Shown here: positions 10,021 to 22,632 of the stretch, piece after piece
How positions within the stretch are numbered: the first letter of the stretch is position 1
Layout: every line of letters starts with the position of its first letter
NCBI RefSeq assembly: GCF_004342485.1
Contig: NZ_SMBU01000022.1
Location: forward strand, 1 to 64,000
From: Roseateles saccharophilus
GTDB lineage: Bacteria; Pseudomonadota; Gammaproteobacteria; Burkholderiales; Burkholderiaceae_C
Length of the DNA stretch: 64,000 nucleotides
Reading direction: 5' to 3'
Position numbers and translations under genes: made by a program
Notes under the pieces: generated by a model
Told to the model about the DNA's origin: nothing
Seen by the model: the letters and a program-made list of their open reading frames with translations, nothing else
Database searches by the model: none

Positions 10021-11123
10021 GCAGCCTGCGCGGCCGTCGCCGCGCTGTCTCCGGTGTTGTGTCCGGCATCGGTCGCTGACGCTTGCAGCGTGCCGACGAT
10101 GCGCTCGTGCACCCGGTCAAGCAACCGGTTGCGGGCGGCATCATAAGCGCGGGCCAATGCCTGCTCGAAGGCGAAGGCGTCGGCCGAGCCATGGCTCTTG
10201 AAGACCAGGCCGCGCAGACCGAGCAGTGCCGCGCCGTTGAATCGGCGATGGTCGACACGTCGCTTGAAGCGGTTCAGCACCGGCAGCGCGACCAGCGCCG
10301 CGAGCTTGCTGAGCCAGTCGCGCCCGAACTCCGCCTTGATGAAGCCGCCCATCATGCCGGCCAGGCCTTCGGAGGCCTTGAGCATCACGTTGCCGACGAA
10401 ACCATCGCAGACGACGATGTCGGTCGTGCCCTTGAAGATGTCGTTGCCCTCGACGTTGCCGTGGAAGTTCAGCTGGCCGGCAGCCCCGGCCGCACGCAGC
10501 AGCTCGCCGGCCTGCTTGATGGTCTCGCTGCCCTTGATGGCCTCTTCGCCGATATTGAGCAGGCCGACGCTGGGCTCTTCGATGCCATCCACGGCTCCCA
10601 CGAGCGCGCTGCCCATGACCGCGAACTGCAGCAGGTTCTCGGCGGAGGAATCGACATTGGCGCCCAGGTCCAGCACCGTCGTAAAACGACCCTTGGCATT
10701 GGGCATGACCGCCGCGATCGCCGGGCGGTCGATGCCCGCCAGCGTCTTCAGCAGCACCTTGGCTACGGCCATCAGCGCGCCCGTGTTGCCGGCCGACACG
10801 CAGGCGTGGGCCACCGCCGGCTCGCCGTCACGGCCCTCCTTAAGCTGCTGGATGGCGACGCGCATCGACGAATCGCGCTTGCGGCGCAGCGCCACCTCGA
10901 TGGGGTCGTCCATCGTGACGACCTCGCTGGCCGCCACGATGCGGCAGCGCGGCCAGCCTGCGGCGGCGGTCAACGCCTCGGGTTGGCCGACGAGGATGAG
11001 TTCGGCGCCGGGGTGCTTGTCGAGGAAGGCGCGGCAGGCCGGCAGCGTGACCGAAGGGCCGTGGTCGCCGCCCATGCAATCGACGGCGAGGCGGACAGGA
11101 TCGGGCAGGGGCGCGTGGGTCAT
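10017..11123 (-). CDS. plsX: Phosphate acyltransferase PlsX
   Basis: Makes acyl-phosphate from acyl-ACP for PlsY-dependent phospholipid synthesis. The 368-residue protein begins with the family hallmark [14 protein letters not shown] and contains [10 protein letters not shown] and [11 protein letters not shown]. It lies 115 bp after rpmF and overlaps fabH. The C-terminal about 25 residues are Ala/Thr-rich and look variable. Confidence 0.96.
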   Translation of the reverse strand: MTHAPLPDPVRLAVDCMGGDHGPSVTLPACRAFLDKHPGAELILVGQPEALTAAAGWPRCRIVAASEVVTMDDPIEVALRRKRDSSMRVAIQQLKEGRDGEPAVAHACVSAGNTGALMAVAKVLLKTLAGIDRPAIAAVMPNAKGRFTTVLDLGANVDSSAENLLQFAVMGSALVGAVDGIEEPSVGLLNIGEEAIKGSETIKQAGELLRAAGAAGQLNFHGNVEGNDIFKGTTDIVVCDGFVGNVMLKASEGLAGMMGGFIKAEFGRDWLSKLAALVALPVLNRFKRRVDHRRFNGAALLGLRGLVFKSHGSADAFAFEQALARAYDAARNRLLDRVHERIVGTLQASATDAGHNTGDSAATAAQAA

Positions 11124-11238
11124 CGAGACGGCGGTCCGGGCAAAAACGGTTCAGAAAAGACCAAACCCGGCACTGCGCGAAACGCAGGCCGGGTCGGCAG
11201 ATTCATCGTTGCACGCCGCCCACGGGCGGCGCGAAGCA

Positions 11239-11424
11239 TCAGGCCGCGTCGGCCTTGCTCTTCAGCACCTTGCGGCCACGGTAGAAGCCGGTGGGGCTGA
11301 TGTGGTGACGCAGATGCACTTCGCCGGTCGTCGGCTCGATGGCCGTGCCCGGGGTCACCAGGGCGTTGTGGGAACGGTGCATGCCGCGCTTGGAGGGCGA
11401 CTTCTTGTTTTGCTGAACGGCCAT
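11239..11424 (-). CDS. rpmF: 50S ribosomal protein L32
   Basis: Large-subunit ribosomal protein of 61 residues, starting [19 protein letters not shown] and ending with a basic tail. It has no zinc-binding cysteines, the form usual in beta- and gammaproteobacteria. The position between yceD and plsX is the conserved order. Confidence 0.97.
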   Translation of the reverse strand: MAVQQNKKSPSKRGMHRSHNALVTPGTAIEPTTGEVHLRHHISPTGFYRGRKVLKSKADAA

Positions 11425-11586
11425 GAAATTCTCCGAAATCTGCGGGGTTTGGGGTTGCGACCCCGGGGAGTGAGAACAAGGCTCGAACTCCAGGCCGCAG
11501 AAAAGCCCATGAGTGTAGCACCGGATGCCAAAAACGCCAAGGCGCGCGCTTCACAGGCGGCTGGAGCGGCAGGCTCGGCATGATCG

Positions 11587-12138
11587 TCAGCCGTCCTTGC
11601 GCTTGAGCGCGGCCAGCGCGGCGAAGGGGTTGGGCCGCTCTTCCGGCACGGGCTCGCCTTCTTCGTCAGCAACCGCCAGCGGCTCCGGGCAATGCTCGTG
11701 GCGCGGCACGAGCGGCAGGGCCAGCAGCAGCTCGTCCTCGATCAGCTCGCGCGCATCGAGGTGGCGCGGCAGGGCCAGCACATCGTCGTCGCTGTCCACA
11801 TCCAGTGCGGCGGCTTCAGCCTCGGTATCGACGAAGCGGATCCAGCGATCGATGGCAATGGCCTCCGGCACCGGCTTCAAGCAGCGCTGGCAGGTCAGCG
11901 CGACCTGGGCCGACGCGGTCAGATGCAGCCAGGTCTGCGCAGCGGCGGCCTTGGGCCGGCGGACCTCGCCGTGCAGGCTCCAGCCCAGAGGCGGCCAGCC
12001 GGTGGCCGGCGCCTCGGGCGCGGCCGCATCGGCCAGGCGCTCCAGCGCGGCCGCGGGCCATTCGCCCTCCAGGCTGGCGCCGTCATGCGCGAAGGCGGCG
12101 AGGTCAAGCTTCTCTGGAACGAAGGCGCGCGATTTCAT
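11587..12138 (-). CDS. yceD: YceD family (DUF177) protein
   Basis: A 183-residue protein of the YceD/DUF177 family, linked in other bacteria to 23S rRNA maturation or accumulation. The central LTCQRCLKP cysteine pair and the later acidic segment (DSDDDVLALPRHLDARELIEDELLLALP region) are the family landmarks. The start at 12138 (MKSRAF) is preferred over an in-frame ATG at 12195, whose extra 19 residues do not fit. It precedes rpmF as in most betaproteobacteria. Confidence 0.88.
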   Translation of the reverse strand: MKSRAFVPEKLDLAAFAHDGASLEGEWPAAALERLADAAAPEAPATGWPPLGWSLHGEVRRPKAAAAQTWLHLTASAQVALTCQRCLKPVPEAIAIDRWIRFVDTEAEAAALDVDSDDDVLALPRHLDARELIEDELLLALPLVPRHEHCPEPLAVADEEGEPVPEERPNPFAALAALKRKDG

Positions 12139-12341
12139 AGCCCTGAGTTTAGATAAGGAGTTCGGCACATCCAGGCGCCTCGACGCCGCCTGCACGGCCG
12201 TCGCCCTACCTCCCTACCCGTGAGCCCACGGCCAGCCCCTCGGTTCGAAGCGACGGGTTCGCCGCACGCGGCCCGGCGGGCGACTCGCGCGCCCGATGCC
12301 TGCGCCGCTTCGGGAGCCGTTGACTCAGCCTCACTGACGCC

Positions 12342-15004
<2,663 letters not shown>

Positions 15005-15008
<4 letters not shown>

Positions 15009-16141
15009 GCCAGCCTCACCACGGCACAAGCTGCGTCGTCGAGGGCCTGGCCACATTGGCTCACCACCTGATGGGCCAGGGCCGGTGCATCGCTCGTTCC
15101 TGGCAGGCCGCCGCGAAAGCCACCCAGCGACTCGCTGACGCCATCCGAACAGAGCAACAGCACCTGCCCCGGCGAAAGCCGGACCTGTTGCACGAAGGGT
15201 GTCGGGAAACGGTCGCCGAGAACGCCGTTACGCGACACGCCGGCCCAAGCCCGTTCGCCAGATCCTGGCCCCAACAAGTGCGCGCGCACATTGCCGACAC
15301 CGGCATAGCGCAGCAGGTGCGCCACAGGATCGATACGCGCCACGCCCGCCGCGGCGCCAGCCGTGTTGCGGCAGGCCTGGTGCAGGGCCTCGAGCAGCGG
15401 CACGATGTCCGGTCGCGGATGTCCCTCCACCAGGGCCACCAGGCGCATGACCAGATCGTTGGCGCGCGGCCCGTGGCCGGACGCGTCAATCATCGCGACA
15501 AGGAGCTGGCCGCTCGTGATCTGCCGGAACACGATGGCATCGCCAGAAATAGGTTGCCCCAGGCAGGGGCGGGTTTCCCGGCCACAACTCATCTGGAGCG
15601 CCGTCGGCTTCGCACCCGGGCGGAGGAGATAAGTCAGGTGTGCACGCTTTTGAGGTGGTCCTTCCCCAAGGCACGTGAGGGCTCGCACGCTCGTGCCACA
15701 GCCCGGGCCTGTCTCAATGTGAACTTGGTCCGCCATGCGGATCACACCAGGCAGACCCAGGCCTAGTGTGCCCGCGGTGCTGAAGTGTTCACACACGGCA
15801 GCCGGCACGTCAGCGATGCCGGGGCCGGTATCCTCGGACAGGATTTCGATCATGTCCTGGCCGGACTTCTGGCACCGGCACACGCGCAGATCGCCGCCAT
15901 GCGCGAACTTGAGCATGTTGCTGCCGAGTTCGGCAGCGATGGTGCACAGCAGCGTGCGCTGCGCCTCGGCGACGCCGGCCAGCAACACGGTCCGTGGTAA
16001 ATGGCTCAGCGCCAGCTGCAGGTCCAGCTCGCTGCGCAGCCGGAAAACCACCTGCTGCTCACCCGTCAGAGCGTCCTTCGCACCGTAAATCGGCCCGCCG
16101 GGCGGGCTTAGGGCCTCCACAAGTCGGTGTTCGGGGCTCAT
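15005..16141 (-). CDS. RsbT-like switch kinase fused to PP2C (RsbX/SpoIIE-type) phosphatase
   Basis: A 378-residue two-domain protein. The first half (about 30-155) is a GHKL ATPase with N-box ELGSNML, G1 DTGPGI and a glycine lid [15 protein letters not shown] like RsbT. The second half (about 185-375) is a PP2C/SpoIIE phosphatase with [14 protein letters not shown] and LCSDGVSE metal-binding aspartates. In Gram-positive stressosomes RsbT phosphorylates RsbS/RsbR and RsbX removes the phosphates; here both acts appear joined in one chain. The ATG at 16141 overlaps the RsbS stop (ATGA); an in-frame upstream extension is rejected because it lies inside the RsbS gene. Confidence 0.85.
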
Positions 16142-16518
16142 GAAGCCGCCTCCGCCTCGGCCATGCTGCGCGCATGATCCAGATCGCGACAAAAGCGCAG
16201 CGCCGGAGCCTCCGATTGTGTGAGCGCGAGGTGGATGGCGATGCCCGGATTCAGCGCTGCCAGATAGGCGCGGGCGCCCAACAGCTGGCACATGCCTCCC
16301 AGATCGGCCAGGCGCGCGAAGTCATGGCTGTCCATCACGAGCACGGCCGAACAGTCCAGCACGACCGTCCGCCAGGGCCTCGACGCCAGTCGCTGCAAGA
16401 CGGCCTGCGCAAGTCGCTCCAGGCGGTCTGGCGCCATATCGGGCGGGAGATTGGCCACGAGCATGCCGCCCAGCTCGCTGATCCGGCTGGCATGCTCAAT
16501 GTCGTCGGCGTCCAACAT
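16138..16518 (-). CDS. rsbS: RsbS-like STAS scaffold protein
   Basis: A single STAS domain of 126 residues. The segment VLDCSAVLVMDSHDFARLA carries the Asp-Ser pair at the place of the phosphorylated serine of RsbS. It is expected to form the stressosome core with RsbR and to hold the RsbT-like kinase until phosphorylated. It starts 14 bp after RsbR ends and overlaps the kinase-phosphatase gene by 4 bp. Confidence 0.82.
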   Translation of the reverse strand: MLDADDIEHASRISELGGMLVANLPPDMAPDRLERLAQAVLQRLASRPWRTVVLDCSAVLVMDSHDFARLADLGGMCQLLGARAYLAALNPGIAIHLALTQSEAPALRFCRDLDHARSMAEAEAAS

Positions 16519-16532
16519 GTTGGAGGCAGGTT

Positions 16533-17399
16533 TCAGATCGCCTTGCCGACTCGCTTTAGCGCCATCTCGAAGGCATCGCGCAGTGTGGCGGTCGTTTGGA
16601 TGTCGCCGACCGACACGCCCAGTTCAACCATGGTCCGCGCGATGGACGGAGACACGCCCGAAATGATGGCCTCGCAGCCCATGAATTGCGTGGCCTTCGT
16701 GATCTTGATGAGTTGGTTGGCGACACCGGTGTCCACGCTGGCGACGCCCGAGATGTCGAGTACGAAAACCCGTGCGCGCGTCTCGGCGATCTTCGTGAGC
16801 GACTTGGTCATCACGTCGGCCGTACGCGTGGAATCGATGATGCCCACCAGCGGCAGCAGCAGGATGCTGTCCCAGATGGGCGTCACCGGCGTGCTCATCT
16901 CCATGACGGCCTTGGCGTGAAGCGCGATCTTGTCGCGCGCGATCGTCGCGATGGTGTCGATGACGACGTAGGTGTCCAGCAGCATCAGCTTGCCGATGGC
17001 TGCCGTCTGCCGCACTGCGGCGGCCAAGTCGTCGGAGCGCAATTCACGCAGACGCTCAGTAATGAAGGCCAGGAACTGGCTGACGCCCGCGAAATAGATG
17101 TCGTTGGGTAGGTCGATGCTGGCGTGCACCTGCCCGATATGTTGGCGTTGAGAAAGATAGACGGCATCCACGCGGCCGCGCAGAAAGGTGCGCCAATGCT
17201 GGGTCTGCTGGCTCCTCACTCGGCCCAGCTGCTCGTCGGACGAAAAGAGCTTCATGGCGCCGGGCTGGCTGCGCAGCCACTCGTACCAGCGCTCCACGAT
17301 TTGGTCAATCTGCCCGTCGAGCACGACGCCAGCGGCCGCGACTTCAGCCAAATCGGCCTCGGAAATCGAGAACATTCCCAGCAAGTCGTCTGGCGTCAT
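16533..17399 (-). CDS. rsbR: RsbR-like stressosome sensor with N-terminal globin domain
   Basis: A 288-residue sensor protein. Residues about 10-155 form a globin-coupled sensor domain; QHIGQVHASIDLPNDIYF holds the proximal heme His in the family H-x-x-I-x-L-P context. Residues about 170-285 are a STAS domain with DISGVASVDTGVANQL, where the Thr matches the conserved RsbR phosphothreonine. The second phosphosite region reads IISGVSPSIA, with Ser where Thr is usual. Likely an oxygen, NO or redox-sensing stressosome subunit, as described for Vibrio RsbR. ATG at 17399 has a strong GGGAG site; an in-frame upstream extension is not domain-like. It begins the operon. Confidence 0.87.
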   Translation of the reverse strand: MTPDDLLGMFSISEADLAEVAAAGVVLDGQIDQIVERWYEWLRSQPGAMKLFSSDEQLGRVRSQQTQHWRTFLRGRVDAVYLSQRQHIGQVHASIDLPNDIYFAGVSQFLAFITERLRELRSDDLAAAVRQTAAIGKLMLLDTYVVIDTIATIARDKIALHAKAVMEMSTPVTPIWDSILLLPLVGIIDSTRTADVMTKSLTKIAETRARVFVLDISGVASVDTGVANQLIKITKATQFMGCEAIISGVSPSIARTMVELGVSVGDIQTTATLRDAFEMALKRVGKAI

Positions 17400-17710
17400 A
17401 CATGCTCCCTTGTCCCGTTTTTCGGGCTCCACCGCGGCCACTCTAAGGCGTCCATGGATTGGGTGACTAGGGAACACACACTGGCAGTGCGGATTTCCGA
17501 AATTCCGGTGGAATTCAGGAGCGTCGGAGCTTGGGGCGATCGGCGCCTCGAGCCCCCCAAAAGTACCGGGCACTCGTCCAGCAAGGACGTCAACGGAGGC
17601 TCAGGGGTGGCGCTGCCCATGGCGCAAGCCACGCGGAATGTCTCGTCGCTCCACCAACGAGATGACGACGTCCAAGATGGTCTATCCCGCCGCCGCCGAG
17701 GGAGCTGCCG
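17400..17710. other. Intergenic region, probable stressosome promoter
   Basis: This 311-bp gap separates the start of the rsbR-like gene from the end of a chemoreceptor remnant, both on the minus strand. The promoter of the stressosome operon should lie in the first 100 bp or so, but I cannot name a convincing -35/-10 pair. No open frame here resembles a known protein. Confidence 0.3.
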
Positions 17711-18563
17711 TCAGCGTCTCATCGTAGGCAGCTTGAAAGTGGCAACCTTCCGCACCAGTTGCAAGGCCTGCGCGCGTAGGCCATCGGCTGCGGCGGCCAT
17801 TTGCTCGACCATGGCGGCGTTCTGCTGCGTAGCTTGATCAATTTGCGAAACGGCGGCACCGACCTGGCTTACGCCTGAGCGCTGCTCCGTGCTGGATGAG
17901 CTGATCTCGCCCACGATGTCGGCCACACGCTGGATGCTGGCAACGACCTTCACCATCGTTTCGCCAGCCTGATCGACGAGTGAGTTGCCACGATCCACCC
18001 GCTCCATGCTCTGCGTGATCAGTTGCTTGATCTCGCGTGCAGCTTCGGCACTGCGCCCGGCAAGCGAGCGCACCTCTGCGGCAACCACCGCAAAACCTCT
18101 GCCCTGCTCTCCTGCCCGTGCGGCCTCGACTGCCGCGTTCAGCGCGAGGATGTTGGTCTCGACGACCTCCGAGACCACTTGACCACCCTCCGACGCGATT
18201 TGGGATGCGCCGCGCGCCAACTGGTTGGCTTGAAGGGCGTTGTCGACGTGGTTGCGCACCGTCGCCCCCAACTCTTCCATCGAAGCCGCCGTCTGCTGCA
18301 GGGCGCTGGCTTGGCTCTCCGTGCGTGCACTCAGATCCTGATTTCCGGAGGCAATCTCGGAGCTGGCGTTGGCGACCGACTCCGATCCGTCACGCACCTG
18401 CCGAACGATGCCGACCATGCTGTCGCGCATGGTTTTCACACCCTGCATCACGCTTGCACGATCACTCGCACCCAGTTCAATTTCAACGCTGAGATCGCCT
18501 TGAGCCAATCTGTTCGTGATCGCATTCACCTGTGCCGGCTCACCACCCAGCTGGCGCGTGATG
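17711..18563 (-). pseudogene. Methyl-accepting chemotaxis protein, headless and internally deleted
   Basis: The minus strand encodes the cytoplasmic half of a chemoreceptor: a HAMP end ([15 protein letters not shown]), adaptation helices and the hairpin tip [19 protein letters not shown]. The sensor and membrane helices are gone; similarity stops near 18563, where an oppositely oriented transposon fragment starts. Compared with the intact receptor at 24268-25986, 25 residues are missing in frame between VVSEVVE and TNILALN. Both lesions argue for a pseudogene, although the frame stays open. Confidence 0.82.
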
Positions 18564-18566
18564 CTG

Positions 18567-18791
18567 TCGTTCGCGGAACGCTTACAGCTCATCGCCCACG
18601 GCCTCAAGAGCGCGGGCTGTGCGCACACCCTGCTGGCCGACTCGGGGCTGGAGATCCTGCGCCAGGCCTGCAAGGGGCTGCCCCGCCAGGCCAGTCGCAT
18701 CTTGTGCACCGCCATGCGGCTGGCCGTGCCCAAGGGGCTCAACCACCTGCCCGACGAACTGCTGCAGCAGGCCATCGCGGAGTTGCAATGA
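18567..18791 (+). pseudogene. Transposon AAA ATPase (ExeA/TniB-like helper), C-terminal fragment
   Basis: The plus strand encodes about 70 residues, [20 protein letters not shown] through [20 protein letters not shown], which match the C-terminal end of AAA-family ATPases that accompany DDE transposases in Burkholderiales transposons. The Walker motifs are absent. Its left edge coincides with the break in the chemoreceptor. The stop overlaps the next small gene as ATGA. Confidence 0.65.
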
Positions 18792-19003
18792 CCACGCCCG
18801 GCACTTCAGCGCCGCACGACAGCATCCCGCTGCCCCGCCTCAGCGACGAGGCCGCCGTCGAGCTCTACCTCTTCGTCGAGCACCTGTTCATGCTCCTCGA
18901 GTCGCGCTACGGCGATCAGATCCGGCGCCACTTCGACGATCGAGACCGCCACAACCTCCTGGACGCCGACCCCGATCGGTCGGCGAACGATCCGCCGTTC
19001 TGA
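18788..19003 (+). CDS. Small transposon-associated hypothetical protein
   Basis: A 71-residue acidic protein (start [12 protein letters not shown], end RSANDPPF) whose ATG overlaps the stop of the helper-ATPase fragment. A short third gene in this place is common in three-gene transposons of the order. The core [19 protein letters not shown] looks like one amphipathic helix. Function is unknown. A strong hairpin follows 20 bp downstream. Confidence 0.6.
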   Translation: MTTPGTSAPHDSIPLPRLSDEAAVELYLFVEHLFMLLESRYGDQIRRHFDDRDRHNLLDADPDRSANDPPF

Positions 19004-19023
19004 CGCCACCTCGCACTCACCGC

Positions 19024-19054
19024 CAACGCCGCCAGCCCACCCCTGGCGGCGTTG
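19024..19054 (+). terminator. Perfect 12-bp hairpin, probable terminator
   Basis: CAACGCCGCCAG at 19024-19035 pairs exactly with CTGGCGGCGTTG at 19043-19054 across a 7-base loop. It sits 20 bp after the small transposon gene. Only a short T run follows, so it may be a weak terminator or a stabilising hairpin. Confidence 0.6.
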
Positions 19055-19188
19055 TTCATCGCGCCTTCGCCATCGCCGTCTCACGGTGCTCAGGGCGCGA
19101 GTTCCCCCTGATGCTTCATGAGACAGCGGCCTCGACTCGCCCTCGAATAGCTCGGGACCGCGAGTCCAAAACTACGCGGGACGTAACA

Positions 19189-19554
19189 CGCAGCAAGACG
19201 CCGGACCTGGTGCAGCAAGAACTGTGGGGGCTGTTGCTGGCGCGCTTCGCCGTGCGCCAACTCATGGCTCAGGCGGCCTGGCGCCAAGAACTCTATCCTG
19301 ACCGATTGAGCTTCATGCACGCGGTGCGCGCGATCAAGCGAAAACTGCCGCAAGCCGCGGCTGTTCCCCCCCCTGAGCGCCTAGGTCAACGGCGAGATGC
19401 CTCGCTCGCGGAGATCGGTCGTGGGCTGTGCTCCAGCAGCCGAGGCCGCAGCAACCCGCGCGGGGTCAAACGCAAGATGAGTAACTTCACCGTCCGCCAT
19501 CGCGGCGCCGTACTACATCGCAGGCAACAACCAATTCCTGTCCTTCGTATCTGA
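19189..19554 (+). pseudogene. IS4-family transposase, C-terminal fragment
   Basis: About 120 residues in one frame, beginning RSKTPDLVQQELWGLLLARF and continuing with AVRQLMAQAAWRQEL and DRLSFMHAVRAIKRKLPQAA. This is the C-terminal domain of IS4-type transposases. Everything upstream, including the DDE catalytic part, is missing, and the end NPRGVKRKMSNF is still recognisable. Confidence 0.8.
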
Positions 19555-19945
19555 ACAGTATTGAATCTAGGCCGCATGGCGTTGTTGCACGCAATGATCG
19601 ACTACGGCACCTCCTTGGCTTGGGCCGGGCGCAGCGACGTCTCTCCCGTGGGCCCGATGTTGACGCCCGACGCATGGTGCCGTGTCGACCTTCAGGGCGG
19701 CGTCGCCCAGCTGCATGTGCAGGCACTCGACGCGGGCCTCGGCGGTCGCCGGGGCACCTGCTCGTTCGACTACGTAGAACGGCTATATGTTGCCGTGCTA
19801 ACAATGTAATCAAGACGACCCACTCGAAAAAGCATCAAACGAGCCTTGTCAAGGAGCGAGCAGGCTCGTAGGCTTTCTGTACTCGCGTGCCGCCAGCAAT
19901 AACTACTCTAGGCGCACCGTCGTAGAGCTGGTTAGGGAGGCTTGA
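19555..19945. other. Gene-poor stretch between IS4 scar and kinase remnant
   Basis: A plus-strand frame of 82 codons (19561-19809) opens with TTG and resembles nothing I know; it has no ribosome site. The rest holds no convincing gene. The bases immediately before 19946 carry a good ribosome-binding site (AGGGAGG at 19934-19940) for the next gene. Confidence 0.3.
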
Positions 19946-20386
19946 GTGCACGCACCTATCCCATTCCTTCTACAGCGTTGCCCGTTCCTGGTCGGCATCG
20001 GTGGGATTGCGTTGCTAACGGCCCTGTGCGGATTGACCCATCGCCGGTGCCAGACCACCGCGGGGGTATCCAAGCTTCGTGTCGCCAGGAAGTTCCCGGG
20101 CAAGGTCGAAGACGCGGTCATCCATGTCGGTACCGGGGTTGGGGACGGGCAACAGGTCTGCTTCGTGTCGGACAACGGCGCTGGCTTTGACGTGACCCAT
20201 GTCTCGCGGCTGCTCGACGCGTTTCAGTACCTTCATCACGAGGTCGATTTCCGGGGCACTGGCGTCGGCCTGGCCATCGCCCAACGCGTGATGCGCCGCC
20301 ACGGCTGGTTGTTGGGGGCCAATGCGTCCGTCAGCCATGGCGCGACCTTTCATTTCCGTCTAACGGAACATGATGATGAACGATGA
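19946..20386 (+). pseudogene. Sensor histidine kinase, internally deleted (membrane start plus HATPase end)
   Basis: A 146-residue frame opened by GTG with AGGGAGG 5 bp upstream. Residues 1-40 are one membrane helix with flanks, as at the start of a membrane sensor kinase. Residues about 62-140 are the ATP-binding end: SDNGAGFDVTHVSRLLDAFQ, then GTGVGLAIAQRVMRRHG. The PAS/GAF and HisKA parts, including the phospho-accepting His and the N-box, are missing, so it cannot be a working kinase. The stop overlaps the following response-regulator gene, the usual order for phytochrome-type kinase/regulator pairs. Confidence 0.75.
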
Positions 20387-20828
20387 GAATAAGACCATCC
20401 TGCGGGGTGAAGCCAACCCGGCCGACGTCGCGCTGACACCGCGGGCCTCTAAGCGCAGCCATCTGACGGACCCGCTCGCTGTCGCCCGCGATGGCGTCGA
20501 GGCACTCAACTTTCCCTTTGCGCGCGGCGCCCATGCCGGCGGAGTCGGGACGTATTTGCCGACGCTGGTCGTAGTCGACCTGAAGCTGCCAAAGCTTGAT
20601 GACTTGGGTGTGCTCAAGTCCTTGCGCGCTGATACGCGCACGGCACCGCTGCCCACGGCCATCCTGACCTCATCCAAGGCAGAGCAAGACGTTCTGTCGG
20701 CCTATTCCTTCGGCGCAAACCGCTACGTTCGAAAGCCCGTCGATTTCGTCGAGTTTGTCAGTGCCGTCAAGGTGCTTGGCCAGTACTGGCGCGCACGCAA
20801 GCAAATCCCACGGCGACGGACACCATGA
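20370..20828 (+). CDS. Single-domain response regulator (Rcp1-like), acidic pocket altered
   Basis: A 152-residue REC-only protein of the type found beside phytochrome-like kinases. The acceptor Asp (VVVDLKLPK), the switch Thr/Ser (ILTSSK) and the Lys (RKPVDFVEF) are intact. The N-terminal acidic pair, normally VEDN, reads RGEAN, so one Mg-binding acid is lost. Three consecutive ATGs at 20370, 20373 and 20376 could start it. Its partner kinase upstream is gutted, so it may be drifting. The stop overlaps the next kinase by 4 bp. Confidence 0.75.
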   Translation: MMMNDENKTILRGEANPADVALTPRASKRSHLTDPLAVARDGVEALNFPFARGAHAGGVGTYLPTLVVVDLKLPKLDDLGVLKSLRADTRTAPLPTAILTSSKAEQDVLSAYSFGANRYVRKPVDFVEFVSAVKVLGQYWRARKQIPRRRTP

Positions 20829-22417
20829 ACGAGCGCCGAATCAAGGTCCTCGCTGTCGAGGACTCCGAAAACGACTTTCGCTTGGCCATTCGCCAACTCA
20901 GACGGGCGGGTTTCGAGCCGGACTGCCAGCGCGTCCAGGACCTGACGAGCCTGAGGAAGGCCTTGGGCGAAGGCCCCTGGGACGCCGTCATCTCCGACTT
21001 CAGCATGCCGGGCTTCAGCGGGCTGGATGCGCTCGCCGAGTTCCGCAAGGCGGCGCTGGACGTTCCCTTCATCTTCGTCTCAGGAACGATCGGCGAGGAA
21101 ACCGCTGTCTCGGCGATGCAGGCAGGTGCCAACGACTACGTGATGAAGGAGAACATGAATCGTCTCGGCCCCGCGCTCGAGCGTGAGTTGGGCCAGGCCG
21201 CAAGGCGCGCCGCCCACCGGCAGGCGGAAGCCGAATTGAGCCGATTCGAGGCGCAGCTCCACCAGGCCCAGAAGATGGAGTCCCTGGGTACCCTGGCCGG
21301 CGGCATTGCCCATGACTTCAACAACCTCCTCGGCGCCATCCTTGGCAACCTTGAGCTGGCTAGGTCCGACTTGCCGCCTGATCACCCTGTGCAAGTCGCG
21401 TTGGGCCAAGTCCAGCAGGCGAGCGTGCGGGCTCGTGACTTGGTCCGGCAAATATTGACCTTCAGCCGACGCCAGCCGCAACAGTTGCAGAACATTCCGC
21501 TGGGGCCCGTCGTCGAGGAGACCTTCCGGCTGCTGCGCGCAACGCTGCCCGCCAGCGTCGAGCTGAGGCTGCGGCAGGGAAAAACGCCGCTGTACGCGAA
21601 CGCCGACGCGACCCAGTTGCAGCAGGTCTTGATGAACCTGTGCACGAATGCCTGGCACGCGCTGCACGGCGAGCCGGGACAGATCGACATCGGCTTGGAG
21701 GCCACGCACATCGACACGGCCACCGCCCGTATGCGTGGCCTTGTCGCAGGCCCGCATGTTCATCTCTGGGTGAAGGACACGGGCTCCGGCATAGATGCTT
21801 CAACGCTCGCCAGGATCTTTGAGCCCTTCTTCACCACCAAGTCCACCGGGCAAGGTACCGGACTGGGGCTGTCGGTCGTGCATGGCATCGTCATGAGTCA
21901 TCACGGCAGCATCTCCGTAGACAGCGATCCCGGGGCGGGCAGCACCTTCCATGTGCACCTTCCTGCGACATCCGCAGTACCTGCATTGGCAATGCCGACC
22001 GAGCCCCCAGCGCCAGTCGAGCCTGCGCGAGGAGAGCACGTGGTCTATCTTGATGACGACGAGACCGTCATGCTCGTCATGGTCCGGATTCTCGAGAAGG
22101 CGGGTTACCGATGCAGCGGGTTTCAGGACGCACATAGCGCTTTAGCCGCCGTCCGAGATGCGTCCCAAAGGGTCAAAGTCTTCATCACCGACTTCAACAT
22201 GCCCGGCCTGTCGGGGCTGGAGGTGGCCCGTGAAGTGGCGGCCATCCGGCCCGGGCTTCCCATCGCGATCAGCTCCGGCCTGATCACTGACGAACTCCGC
22301 GAGCAGGCACGACGGGTTGGCGTGCTGGCTGTGATCGAGAAGGAAAACGCCTTCAGCGAGATCGTGCCGCAGGTGGCCCGCCTGTTGAACTTCGCAGCAA
22401 AGCCAGCCTCCACTTGA
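20825..22417 (+). CDS. Hybrid sensor kinase REC-HisKA-HATPase-REC
   Basis: A 530-residue soluble kinase. REC1 (1-125) has VEDSEND and acceptor Asp in [12 protein letters not shown]. HisKA follows with [20 protein letters not shown], HATPase with DTGSGI and [13 protein letters not shown], then REC2 with YLDDDETV and [11 protein letters not shown]. The N-terminal receiver suggests input from another kinase, probably once the neighbour at 19946. It looks intact, unlike its two upstream partners. The ATG at 20825 overlaps the preceding stop, and its own stop touches the APS-kinase stub. Confidence 0.9.
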   Translation: MNERRIKVLAVEDSENDFRLAIRQLRRAGFEPDCQRVQDLTSLRKALGEGPWDAVISDFSMPGFSGLDALAEFRKAALDVPFIFVSGTIGEETAVSAMQAGANDYVMKENMNRLGPALERELGQAARRAAHRQAEAELSRFEAQLHQAQKMESLGTLAGGIAHDFNNLLGAILGNLELARSDLPPDHPVQVALGQVQQASVRARDLVRQILTFSRRQPQQLQNIPLGPVVEETFRLLRATLPASVELRLRQGKTPLYANADATQLQQVLMNLCTNAWHALHGEPGQIDIGLEATHIDTATARMRGLVAGPHVHLWVKDTGSGIDASTLARIFEPFFTTKSTGQGTGLGLSVVHGIVMSHHGSISVDSDPGAGSTFHVHLPATSAVPALAMPTEPPAPVEPARGEHVVYLDDDETVMLVMVRILEKAGYRCSGFQDAHSALAAVRDASQRVKVFITDFNMPGLSGLEVAREVAAIRPGLPIAISSGLITDELREQARRVGVLAVIEKENAFSEIVPQVARLLNFAAKPAST

Positions 22418-22632
22418 TGGGCAACATCCAGATCGGCACTTGCTATCGGCTGACCGGGTTGCCCGGCGCAGGCAAGACAACCCTTGCGAGCGCCTGCCGA
22501 CGACGCCTGAAGTCTGAAGGGCGCGACGCCTGTGTTCTGGTCGCGGATGTGCTGCGGGAGGGCATCAATCGCCATGCCACTGATCGCGGACAGTGTCCGG
22601 GCGATCGCGGATACCCTGAGTCGAGTGCCTGA
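22417..22632 (+). pseudogene. APS kinase, N-terminal stub
   Basis: A 71-residue frame with TGLPGAGKTTLA (P-loop) followed by LVADVLREGINRH, matching the start of CysC where DGD-x-LR-x-x-LN is usual; the aspartate-rich motif is altered. After about residue 50 similarity ends. It is a truncated, diverged copy of a CysC-like gene; an intact copy lies at 27248-27895. The ATG overlaps the stop of the hybrid kinase. Confidence 0.75.

Noticed and set aside
18564-18775. Upstream extension of the truncated chemoreceptor to 18775
   Set aside because: These residues are antisense to the transposon ATPase fragment and contain no membrane helix or sensor domain.
19561-19809. Possible 82-residue gene after the IS4 scar
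   Set aside because: It starts with TTG, has no ribosome site and resembles no family I know; composition alone does not support it.
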